The translations under genes were made by a program, and so were the position numbers. A DNA stretch of 13,076 nt from an uncultured Rothia sp. (GTDB lineage Bacteria; Actinomycetota; Actinomycetes; Actinomycetales; Micrococcaceae): positions 1-13,076 of the forward strand of contig NZ_CALJRY010000146.1 of the NCBI RefSeq assembly GCF_937976295.1, given 5' to 3'. Shown here piece by piece: positions 1 through 7,218 of the stretch (position 1 is the first letter of the stretch; each line of letters opens with the position of its first letter). The notes under the pieces were generated by a model. The model searched no databases. It saw nothing but the letters and a program-made list of their open reading frames with translations, and was not told the origin of the DNA.

Positions 1-671
1 ACTTCGACGGCGACAAGCTCTTCACCATCGAAAACGGCAAGCGCGTCATGACCCCCATGATGCTCGTCATGGTCGCTATCGCCGGTTCCGACCTGCTCTT
101 CGCACTCGACTCGATCCCCGCGATCTTCGGCCTCACCCAGTCCGTCTACATTGTGTTCACCGCGACCGCGTTCTCTCTCATGGGTCTGCGCCAGCTGTAC
201 TTCCTCATTGACGGCCTGCTGGACCGCCTCGTCTACCTCTCCTACGGCCTGGCGGCTATCCTCGCGTTCATTGGTGTGAAGCTCATCCTGCACGCAATGC
301 ACGAGAACAACCTGCCGTTTATCAACCATGGCGAGCCCGTGCACGTCATCGAAATCAGCACCGAAACGTCGCTCATGGTCATCGTGGGCATCCTGATTAT
401 TACCGTGCTTGTCTCGCTGTTCAGCCCCAAGGGCCGCGCACTGCAGACCATCCAGCGTGTTCAGGCGCTCTCCGAGAAGTACCTGGCACTGCCCGATGAT
501 GCACCCGCCGCCGAACGCGCGGACATCACCGCCCGCTGGCAGCAGGAAACCGAGAAGCTCAACGCCATTCCCGCCAAGCTGCGTGAAGAGCTGATTGAGA
601 AGGAAGAAGAATACCACGCCCTCGTGATGCGTGCCCGCACCGCACAGGATACGCACTCTTCCTCCAAGTAG
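1..671 (+). CDS. TerC-family integral membrane protein, C-terminal part (5' truncated)
   Basis: The reading frame is open from the left edge (first full codon at 3), so the true start lies outside the window; the ATG at 48 is internal. The protein is a multi-pass membrane protein of the TerC family, linked in other bacteria to tellurite resistance and metal (manganese) export. Visible family marks are an acidic transmembrane stretch containing GSDLLFALDSIPA, then FTATAFSLMGLRQLYFL, then a helix leading into GVKLILHAMHENNLPFI. A further hydrophobic helix (LMVIVGILIITVLVSLF) is followed by a charged cytoplasmic tail of about 65 residues ending at TAG 669-671. The Asp residues in the DSIPA helix are the usual candidates for metal coordination in this family. 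Nothing is broken in the visible part. The substrate cannot be told from sequence. The gene ends before a convergent hairpin. Confidence 0.88.
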   Translation, partial: FDGDKLFTIENGKRVMTPMMLVMVAIAGSDLLFALDSIPAIFGLTQSVYIVFTATAFSLMGLRQLYFLIDGLLDRLVYLSYGLAAILAFIGVKLILHAMHENNLPFINHGEPVHVIEISTETSLMVIVGILIITVLVSLFSPKGRALQTIQRVQALSEKYLALPDDAPAAERADITARWQQETEKLNAIPAKLREELIEKEEEYHALVMRARTAQDTHSSSK

Positions 672-721
672 TTTGAGCTACTGCGCTCGTAGTCTCACGA
701 AGGCTAAGCGCTTACACGAAG

Positions 722-754
722 GCCCCTCACACCGGATTAACCGGGGTGAGGGGC
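722..754. terminator. Bidirectional hairpin terminator between TerC gene and S33 hydrolase
   Basis: Arms GCCCCTCACACCGG and CCGGGGTGAGGGGC flank the loop ATTAA and pair with one internal mismatch. The hairpin sits in the 101-bp gap between two convergent genes. The downstream side is only weakly T-rich on the plus strand (TTCGCTCT), so termination strength is uncertain. Confidence 0.7.
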
Positions 755-772
755 TTCGCTCTATTGAAAGTT

Positions 773-2224
773 TTACTGGTTGTGAACCTCAGCCAGCATG
801 TTCTTCAGGTGACCCAGAATGGTCAGCGAGTCAGAACCGAAACCGTCGTGGTGGTGAGTCTTCGAAGTCCACACGTGGGTGTTGCCGACCCAGCGAGCGG
901 TCTCCATGGAGTGCTCAAAGTCCACGTACACGTCCGGGTTGTACGCCGCAGCCACCACGGGAACCTCGTTCTTGTGCAACTGTGCGTGGTCGTACAGGCG
1001 ACCCCAGTCCTTCTTCTCAGCCAGCAGGTTAGCAACCTCAGCCAGCGGACGCAGCGAGGGATCCTCCTCGTAGTACCAGGGGAAGATGTGCTCGCCGGTG
1101 AAGAGCAGACGATCCGCATCCGGCGCGAACTCGGGGCGGGACGCCGCCACGCGAGCAGCAGACCAGTTGGTCGGCGCGGGGGAGGGGGACAGCTCGTATC
1201 CGGGGATGCCGAGCAGAACGCCGTCAGCGGGGCCGTCAGCGTAAATGGTCTCGTGCATCAGGGCGTACAGCGGGTTCGCCTGGAAGGTCACCTCGGCACC
1301 CATAGCGGTCAGGAACTGATCGGAGAGGTGGTCGTTACCCTCAGCGAAAGCGGTCTCCAGGAAGTAGTGCAGACCGCGCTCGCGCCAGCGGCCACCCAGG
1401 AAGTGACCAGCCATCTGGAAGCGGTGATCGGTCAGACGCTCACCGGTGGGCAGGTACTCCTTGTGGGTGCGCAGGTGCTCAGCAATGCGGGTAGCGAGCT
1501 CAGCGTCCTCGGGGAACCAGCTGTAGTACTCCTCAACACGTTCCTTCATGCGGTCGAAGGTGTGCTGGTAGACGTTGTCCACGGAGGTACGAATCGGCGC
1601 CAGGCCCGCGGTGATGCGGCAGTCACGCAGCGACTGAGGTGCGAACGACAGGTAGGACAGGGTCAGGAAGCCGCCGAAGGACTGACCAATGGTGGACCAG
1701 CGCTTGTCGGCACGGTCAGCCAGCAGCACCTCGCGGATTGCCTCCGCGTCAGCGATGATGGAGTCCGCACGGAACAGCTCAGTGTACTCAGCCTGAACCT
1801 GCGGGTCACCCACAGCGGTGATGTTGCGAGCAGACAGCGGGGAAGACATGCCGGTACCGCGCTGATCCAGAAGAATCACGCGGTGGGTCTTCGCCAGCTC
1901 AGCAATCCAGCCGCCAATGGAGCCGGTCTTCGGCGAACCGAAACCGGGGCCGCCCTGCAGGTACACAATGTAAGGACGCTTATCAGCCGAAACGGTCAGG
2001 GTCTCGTTGGTGTTCACGACCTCGCGGGCGAACACGGTGATGGTCTGGTCCGCGAAACGGGAGGAGAGAGCGGCATCCTTGCCCTTGGAGAAAATCAGAC
2101 CGTGGGTCAGGGGGACCTGGAACCAGTGGTCGGTAATCTCGTAGCCGTCGTGCTTGACGACCGAACCCTTGCGGTACTCAACCTTGGGAAGCGAAGAAAC
2201 GGTCAACGGTGAACCTTCTTTCAT
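773..2224 (-). CDS. Alpha/beta hydrolase, proline iminopeptidase-like (peptidase family S33)
   Basis: 483 residues from the ATG at 2224. This is a soluble alpha/beta-hydrolase of the prolyl aminopeptidase type, which removes N-terminal proline from peptides. Visible motifs are the oxyanion-hole loop QGGPGFG (90-96, HGGPG in many relatives), DQRGTG (120-125) and the nucleophile elbow GQSFGG (180-185) with Ser182. The likely catalytic Asp is Asp431 (in PDVYVD) and the likely His is His459 (in HHHDG). A long helical cap lies between residues about 200 and 400. The length fits the larger actinobacterial branch rather than the roughly 320-residue enzymes. There is no signal peptide, so it is probably cytoplasmic. 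The start is doubtful: the ATG has no ribosome binding site, whereas AAAGAAGG lies just inside the gene, 7 nt before TTG at 2206-2204 (residue 7). The TTG start is preferred. Substrate specificity is inferred from family only. Confidence 0.85.
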   Translation of the reverse strand: MKEGSPLTVSSLPKVEYRKGSVVKHDGYEITDHWFQVPLTHGLIFSKGKDAALSSRFADQTITVFAREVVNTNETLTVSADKRPYIVYLQGGPGFGSPKTGSIGGWIAELAKTHRVILLDQRGTGMSSPLSARNITAVGDPQVQAEYTELFRADSIIADAEAIREVLLADRADKRWSTIGQSFGGFLTLSYLSFAPQSLRDCRITAGLAPIRTSVDNVYQHTFDRMKERVEEYYSWFPEDAELATRIAEHLRTHKEYLPTGERLTDHRFQMAGHFLGGRWRERGLHYFLETAFAEGNDHLSDQFLTAMGAEVTFQANPLYALMHETIYADGPADGVLLGIPGYELSPSPAPTNWSAARVAASRPEFAPDADRLLFTGEHIFPWYYEEDPSLRPLAEVANLLAEKKDWGRLYDHAQLHKNEVPVVAAAYNPDVYVDFEHSMETARWVGNTHVWTSKTHHHDGFGSDSLTILGHLKNMLAEVHNQ

Positions 2225-2264
2225 TCAAATAGATAGATACTCTGTATTCTAGCCCACTATGGGC
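2207..2264 (-). promoter_or_regulatory. Probable promoter and RBS of the S33 hydrolase, with small palindrome
   Basis: On the minus strand a -10-like TAGAAT occupies 2251-2246, placing the transcript start near 2239. The leader is then about 15 nt to the annotated ATG (2224) or about 33 nt to the TTG at 2206. The only Shine-Dalgarno match, AAAGAAGG (2220-2213), serves the TTG. Directly upstream of the -10, GCCCA-CTA-TGGGC (2252-2264) forms an inverted repeat in the spacer region, a possible operator. No convincing -35 is seen. Confidence 0.4.
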
Positions 2265-2274
2265 AACATCTGGG

Positions 2275-2334
2275 CGGAGCCTTAGATGGAGTCTCAAGTG
2301 GAGCCTCGGACGAAGCCTCAGGCGGAGCCTTAGA
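2275..2334. repeat. Five imperfect 12-bp tandem repeats at the helicase 3' end
   Basis: Plus-strand units are CGGAGCCTTAGA, TGGAGTCTCAAG, TGGAGCCTCGGA, CGAAGCCTCAGG and CGGAGCCTTAGA, in perfect 12-bp register. The last unit overlaps the helicase stop codon (TAA, 2332-2330). The array fills much of the 105-bp gap before the hydrolase gene. The unit length is a multiple of three, and one minus-strand frame through the array is open. Confidence 0.85.
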
Positions 2335-4930
2335 ACTCGCCCACACTCAGAATCTTCAGCACCGGGTACCCCGCCTCATTGGAGGCCGCCAAATCAACCT
2401 CGGCACGAATACCGAAGTCAAAGTTATCTTCGGGGTCGGCGAAGCTCTGCTGAACCTTCCACACGCCCGGATGCGCGGCGGTGTCCTCATCCATGCTGAC
2501 CAGGCGAGGCGAGCGCGCATCGGCGTCCGTGTAGATGTCGTCGTAGGCGTCGAAGTAGTCGTCCATGGCGTCCGCCCAGCGGTCGGCGTCCCAGCCGCAC
2601 CACTCGTCCAGGGCGCCCAGGGCGCGGTCACGCTCATCAGCGAAGAGCTCCACACGGCGGAAGAGAGCGTTGCGCACCATCACGCGGAAGGCGCGCAGGT
2701 TCTTCGTCACGGCGGGCGGCTCTTCCTCCTCGATGGAGGCGTGCTCGGCGGCAATGGTCGCGGTGTCTTCGCCGGCAGCCAGCTTCTCCCACTCATCCAC
2801 CAGGGAGGAGTCGGTCTGGCGTACCAGCTCGCCCAGCCACTCGATGATGTCGTCGAGCTCGTCGGTCACGGCAGAATCGGGGATGGTGTGGCGCAGCGCC
2901 TTGTACGCGTCAGAGAGGTAACGCAGAAGCACACCCTCGGCGCGTTCCAGCGAGTAGTACTGCACGAAGTCGTTGAAGCCCATCGCGCGTTCGTACATGT
3001 CACGCACAATCGACTTGGGGCGCGGCTCAAAACGCGCAACCCACGGTGCGGACTGTTTGTAGGTCGTGTACGCCTGATCAATGAGCTCCGCCAGAGGCTG
3101 CGGGTAAGTGACCTTGTCCAGCTCGTTCATGCGTTCGGTGTAGTCCACACCGTCCGCCTTCAACTGTGCCGACAGCTCGTTCTTCGCCTTGCGTTCCTGC
3201 GCGTACAGCACCTGGTTCGGCGATTCCAGGGTCGCCTCAATGAGGGAGAGCGCATCCAGCGCGTAGCTGGGGGATTCGGGGTCGAGCAGTTCCAGCGCGG
3301 CGACCGCAAAAGCGGACAGCGGCTGGTTCAGGGCAAAGTTATCCTGCAGGTCCTCGGTCAGGCGCAGGTAGGAGCCGTGCTCGTCCGGGGTGTTGGTTCG
3401 CTCAATCACGCCGCCGGTCAGCAGCTCCTTGTAGATGCCGATTGCCTTGCGCAGCAGCTCGCGGCGGCGCGCGGGGCTCTCGTGGTTCTCCTGGATGATG
3501 CGGTACGCGGCAATGACCGGGTTCTCCGGGCGGTGCATCAGGTTCAGCAGCATCGAATGGGTGATGTCGAAGGAGGAGGTCAGCGGCTCCGGGGCGGCTT
3601 CTACCAGCTGCTCGAAGGTCTTCTTGGACCAGCCAACGAAGCCTTCCGGTGCCTTCTTACGCTTGGAGGACAGCGACTGGTTAATGCGCTTGGTGTCGTC
3701 GCCGAACTTCGCCTGCGCCTTCGCCAGCAGGCGAGCATTCTCAATATCGTGCTCGGGTGCCTGAACCACCACGGTGCCGGCGGTATCAAAACCGGCGCGG
3801 CCTGCGCGTCCAGCGATCTGGTGGAACTCGCGGGCACGCAGGCGGCGGCTGCGGGCACCATCAAACTTCGACAGCGCCGTAATCAGCACGGTACGGATGG
3901 GCACGTTAATGCCCACACCCAGGGTGTCGGTACCGCAAATCACCTTGAGCAAACCCTCCTGAGCCAGCTGCTCCACGAGGCGGCGGTACTTGGGCAGCAT
4001 GCCCGCGTGGTGAATACCGATACCGGCACGCACCAGCTTATTCAGCGCCTTACCGAAGCCCGGACCAAAACGGAACTTCGCAATCAGCTCGGCAATGCGT
4101 TCCTTATCTTCCTTCGAGGCAATAGCCACCGACAGCAGCGCATTCGCCTGCTCCAGCGCCGCCTTCTGCGAGAAATGCACAATGTAGACCGGAGTCTGCT
4201 TGGTCTGCACGAGCTCCTGCACCGTCTCCTGAACCGGGGTGGTGGAGTAGTAGAAATGCAGCGGAATGGGACGCTCAGAATGAGCCACCAGGTCGCTCTC
4301 GCGACCGGTCAGCGCCGTCATCTCCTCCTGGAAGCGAGTCGTATCGCCCAGGGTTGCGCTCATCAGCAGGAACTGCGCCTGCGGAAGCTCCAGCAGGGGA
4401 AGCTGCCACGCCCAGCCGCGCTGCGGGTCAGAGTAGAAATGGAACTCGTCCATAATGACCTGGCAGAGGTCCGCATCCTTACCCTCGCGCAGGGCAATAT
4501 TGGCGAGAATTTCCGCGGTGCAGCAGATAATGGGCGCCTCCGTATTAATGGCGGAGTCGCCGGTAATCATGCCCACGTTCTCGGCACCAAAAATATTGAT
4601 CAGGTCAAAGAACTTCTCAGACACCAGCGCCTTAATGGGGGCGGTGTAGTAGGAACGCTGACCGGTCGCCAGGCCCGTAAAATGCGCGGCAACAGCCACA
4701 GTGGACTTACCCGAACCGGTCGGGGTTGCCAGCACCACGTTATGCCCGGCGGCAATGCTCAGAACAGCCTCGTCCTGGGCGGGGTACAGGGTCATGCCGC
4801 GGGTCGAAATCCACTCGGTGAATGCCTCATAGATTTCTTCGGCGGTGAGGGGGTTGCCCTTAAAATCGCGTCGATTGTAGTCGCCGGGGTTCTCGCCCAG
4901 CGAGGGAGAAAGAAAATTCAAAATACTCAT
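2330..4930 (-). CDS. Ski2-like DEAD/DEAH-box RNA/DNA helicase with DUF3516-type C-terminal region
   Basis: 866 residues; an ATP-dependent superfamily 2 helicase of the Ski2/Mtr4-like group typical of actinobacteria, presumably acting on structured RNA in the cytoplasm. Motifs in order: Q-motif region YPAQ (49-52), Walker A TPTGSGKS (69-76), motif Ia TAPIKALVSEKF (96-107), TGD (123-125), motif II DEFH (161-164), motif III SAT (191-193), HHAG (307-310), motif V GTDTLGVGIN (333-342) and motif VI QIAGRAGRAG (371-380). The C-terminal half (about 420-866) is helical and acidic and matches what is known as DUF3516 in actinobacterial helicases. All catalytic motifs look intact. The ATG at 4930 is preceded by only a weak GGAA. 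The gene is single, divergent from the ABC operon, and its stop codon lies inside a 12-bp repeat array. The biological target is not visible from sequence. Confidence 0.9.
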   Translation of the reverse strand: MSILNFLSPSLGENPGDYNRRDFKGNPLTAEEIYEAFTEWISTRGMTLYPAQDEAVLSIAAGHNVVLATPTGSGKSTVAVAAHFTGLATGQRSYYTAPIKALVSEKFFDLINIFGAENVGMITGDSAINTEAPIICCTAEILANIALREGKDADLCQVIMDEFHFYSDPQRGWAWQLPLLELPQAQFLLMSATLGDTTRFQEEMTALTGRESDLVAHSERPIPLHFYYSTTPVQETVQELVQTKQTPVYIVHFSQKAALEQANALLSVAIASKEDKERIAELIAKFRFGPGFGKALNKLVRAGIGIHHAGMLPKYRRLVEQLAQEGLLKVICGTDTLGVGINVPIRTVLITALSKFDGARSRRLRAREFHQIAGRAGRAGFDTAGTVVVQAPEHDIENARLLAKAQAKFGDDTKRINQSLSSKRKKAPEGFVGWSKKTFEQLVEAAPEPLTSSFDITHSMLLNLMHRPENPVIAAYRIIQENHESPARRRELLRKAIGIYKELLTGGVIERTNTPDEHGSYLRLTEDLQDNFALNQPLSAFAVAALELLDPESPSYALDALSLIEATLESPNQVLYAQERKAKNELSAQLKADGVDYTERMNELDKVTYPQPLAELIDQAYTTYKQSAPWVARFEPRPKSIVRDMYERAMGFNDFVQYYSLERAEGVLLRYLSDAYKALRHTIPDSAVTDELDDIIEWLGELVRQTDSSLVDEWEKLAAGEDTATIAAEHASIEEEEPPAVTKNLRAFRVMVRNALFRRVELFADERDRALGALDEWCGWDADRWADAMDDYFDAYDDIYTDADARSPRLVSMDEDTAAHPGVWKVQQSFADPEDNFDFGIRAEVDLAASNEAGYPVLKILSVGEF

Positions 4931-5330
4931 GAGAATTCCAGTCTATCGGGAATAGGGCGGGCGCGGGGGCGTTATCGTTACGAGGGAAAACCATAAAGTT
5001 CAGGTAAGGTAGGACAAAGCGCCTTAAGTGCAGTGATGCACGACCCTACGCTCAGAAGGTCTGCCGTTCAGAAGGTCTGTACTCGGAAAGTGAAGGCGCA
5101 GGACTTTATGCCATAGGCTCCATGCCACATTAATCACCGCGTAGGTTCAATTCCGCCGATTGATGCCGCAAATCCGCCGATGGGTGACGGCGCATAGTGT
5201 GCGGCTGATACCCGCTGATACACGCCCCAGATACGTTGCACAAAAATGACGACACGCCCCACCTGAAACACTCATAGTGTTGCGTGCCACATTGATAAAG
5301 GAATAGGGTAAGAGAAAGGAGAGACGTTGA
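4931..5330. other. 400-bp divergent intergenic region with short repeats and candidate control sites
   Basis: No gene is supported here. It must hold the promoters of the helicase (leftward) and the ABC operon (rightward). Visible structure: direct repeat TCAGAAGGTCTG at 5052-5063 and 5068-5079; TCCGCCGAT at 5152-5160 and 5173-5181; GCTGATAC at 5204-5211 and 5214-5221; CATAGTGT at 5193-5200 and 5273-5280, exactly 80 bp apart, each inside an inverted repeat (CGCA-TAGTG-TGCG and AACACT-CAT-AGTGTT). The ABC operon RBS is AAAGGAGA (5315-5322), 9 nt before the ATG. A TTGCGT/TAGGGT pair (5280-5285, 5304-5309, 18-bp spacer) resembles a promoter but would start the transcript inside the RBS, so no promoter is called. 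A minus-strand open frame crossing this region is treated as chance. Confidence 0.55.
5267..5281. promoter_or_regulatory. Candidate operator upstream of the ABC exporter operon
   Basis: AACACT-CAT-AGTGTT is a perfect 6-bp inverted repeat with a 3-bp centre, 50 bp before the first start codon. Its core CATAGTGT recurs 80 bp upstream inside a second, smaller inverted repeat (5191-5203). The arrangement would suit a dimeric regulator, but the regulator is unknown. Confidence 0.3.
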
Positions 5331-7217
5331 ATGACTGAATACAACGCTGACAAGGCACAAGAAAACGCTGCGCGTGAAGAAGCTGCGCACGAAGAAACCC
5401 TGCATAACAAAACCACGCAGGAAAAAGCCGCACAGAAAAAAGCTGCACCGGAAATAACCGGCAGCGAACTGCGCAAGGCTGAAGAAGAAGCCCTCAAAAA
5501 GCGCCTCGCCCTGCGCGTCACCGCGCCAGGACACAAATACCCCTGGCACCGCTGGGTAATCCCCATCCTCGGAGAAACCACCGCAGGTATCGGCGCGATC
5601 CTGATCCCCGTCATGGTGGGTCAATTCATCAGCCAGCACATCGCCGGAAAAGCCCCCGACGCCTGGCCCATGTTCTGGGTCGTCGTCGCCGCTATCACCT
5701 TCATCGTGATTAACGAGTTCTTCGGCTGGGGTACCTCCATGACGCTCAGCGCCGAACTCGGCCGCGACTGGCGCGCCTACATCAACCGGCTCATGGGACG
5801 CACCCGCACAACCGTTGACGCGGGTGAAGCAGTCACCGTCATGAACAAAGACGTACGACGTGTTACCAACGTCTACTTCTCACTGCCACTGTTCGTCAAT
5901 GCCATGATTATCGCGACCCTCGGTGCCGTGCAGCTCTGGCTCATCAACCCTGTCACCGCGGTCGTGACCCTCATCGGTACGCTCATCGTGGTCGGTGTGA
6001 TCGCCTGGTACTCGTCCTTCCTCGAATCGAAGATTGGCGACTACCGTGAGAAGGACGGCGAAGCCTCCTCACGCGCCTCCGACATCGCCACCGGCCTGCG
6101 CACCATCGCTGGCCTCGGCGCCGAAGAGCAGATGCGTGAACGCTACCACCGCGGCACCGACGAAGTTTTCGACAGCTACATGGGCTACGAAAAGACGCAC
6201 CGCTGGATGTTCCTCATCCGCGCCTTCCTCGGTGGTGCCGTGACCCTGCTCGGCATCGGCTTCGCCCTCACCGGCCACGTCGAAAACGGCCACTGGGTCT
6301 CCGATACCCCCGCCGCGTCCCTGGTGACCGTCGCCTCCATTATTGCGATGATGGGTGGCCCCGTCTGGATTACCCAGAACTTCCTGACGGAATGGCGCTA
6401 CGCCAAGATTGCGCTCGCCAAAATCGCCCGCCTCGAAGGTCACGCTGGCGTACGCCAGGGCGTGCTGAAGAAGCCGCGTACCGACGAAGAAATGGCGCAG
6501 CTGGCACTCGCCGAACAGGCAGTTGAGGCGAGCACCCTTGAGGTGCCCGTACCCGTCGCCCCCGCCGGTGCCAGCAACCAGCGCATCGTGTACGTCAACC
6601 CGCGCGACTACGACCTCACCGCGCAGGACTACGCCGAGGCGCTCGCCCGCACCCTGCGACGCGGGGGAGAGGACCTCAAGGACGCCTCCGGCCGCCGCGT
6701 GCTGCTGAGCGAACCGAACCCCATGATTTTTGCGGGAACCCTGCAGGAGCACCTGCGCCTGGGCACCGTGCCGAACCCCGATGCGGAGCTGGCACAGGCA
6801 AAGGACCAGGAGCTGCTGAAGATTACCGACTCCCGCGAAATCGCCTACCGCCTGGGTGGACGCAACCCCGAAGACTACTTCGCCGCCCGCATCACCAGCG
6901 AAGGTGCGAACCTCTCCGGTGGTCAGCGTCAGCGTCTGGCACTCGCCCGCGCACTTGCACAGGATGCGCAGGTGCTCATCCTGACCGAGCCGCTGAACTC
7001 CGTGGACGAACCCAGCCAGCGCTACATCTACGACGCGCTGGAAACCCAGATTGGTAGCGACCGCCTGCCCGTCGGCTACCCCGGCCTGCTACAGAATCTG
7101 GAGCAGGTCTACGTTGTCTCCACGACCGCGGAGACAACCCGCCGCATGGAACGTGACGGATACCCCGTCACCGACTCGGAAACTCCCTCAACCACTCAGA
7201 ATCAGGAGGTGAACTAG
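5331..7217 (+). CDS. ABC exporter subunit 1 with degenerate nucleotide-binding domain
   Basis: 628 residues, half of a heterodimeric ABC exporter. A charged, Ala/Glu/Lys-rich N-terminal extension (1-65) precedes the membrane domain. Hydrophobic segments lie at about 75-100, 112-134, 182-204, 208-229, 292-314 and 328-350. The nucleotide-binding domain is crippled. No P-loop exists between 355 and 460; that region is an Ala/Pro-rich linker (about 385-415) followed by RIVYVNPRDYDL. The Q-loop position reads LLSEPNPMIF (Glu461 in place of Gln), but the signature LSGGQRQRLALARAL (528-542) is intact. Walker B reads VLILTEP (548-554), with Thr552 replacing Asp. The H-loop His is replaced (VVSTTAE, Thr598). 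It therefore cannot bind ATP in its own Walker site but can donate the signature motif. A good RBS precedes the start, and the stop is 1 nt before the next ATG. The substrate is unknown. Confidence 0.9.
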   Translation: MTEYNADKAQENAAREEAAHEETLHNKTTQEKAAQKKAAPEITGSELRKAEEEALKKRLALRVTAPGHKYPWHRWVIPILGETTAGIGAILIPVMVGQFISQHIAGKAPDAWPMFWVVVAAITFIVINEFFGWGTSMTLSAELGRDWRAYINRLMGRTRTTVDAGEAVTVMNKDVRRVTNVYFSLPLFVNAMIIATLGAVQLWLINPVTAVVTLIGTLIVVGVIAWYSSFLESKIGDYREKDGEASSRASDIATGLRTIAGLGAEEQMRERYHRGTDEVFDSYMGYEKTHRWMFLIRAFLGGAVTLLGIGFALTGHVENGHWVSDTPAASLVTVASIIAMMGGPVWITQNFLTEWRYAKIALAKIARLEGHAGVRQGVLKKPRTDEEMAQLALAEQAVEASTLEVPVPVAPAGASNQRIVYVNPRDYDLTAQDYAEALARTLRRGGEDLKDASGRRVLLSEPNPMIFAGTLQEHLRLGTVPNPDAELAQAKDQELLKITDSREIAYRLGGRNPEDYFAARITSEGANLSGGQRQRLALARALAQDAQVLILTEPLNSVDEPSQRYIYDALETQIGSDRLPVGYPGLLQNLEQVYVVSTTAETTRRMERDGYPVTDSETPSTTQNQEVN

Positions 7218-7218
7218 C

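Noticed and set aside
746..2212. 488-codon plus-strand open frame opposite the S33 hydrolase
   Set aside because: Its translation is low-complexity Val/Gly/Arg-rich with no family motif, and it is the mirror of a gene with clear catalytic motifs; a GC-rich codon-bias shadow.
2471..4996. 841-codon plus-strand open frame opposite the helicase
   Set aside because: Very long, but it is antisense to an intact helicase with all SF2 motifs and reads as Arg/Gln/Leu/Val-rich sequence typical of antisense shadows; no RBS or motif supports it.
5280..5309. TTGCGT-18 bp-TAGGGT promoter for the ABC operon
   Set aside because: The predicted transcript start would fall inside the Shine-Dalgarno sequence at 5315-5322, so it is not called as a promoter.
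5130..5639. Minus-strand open frames (169 and 155 codons) across the intergenic region and ABC start
   Set aside because: The hydrophobic, Phe/Cys-rich or Ser/Arg/Cys-rich readings arise from the antisense of the Ala/Glu/Lys-rich N-terminus; no RBS or recognisable family.
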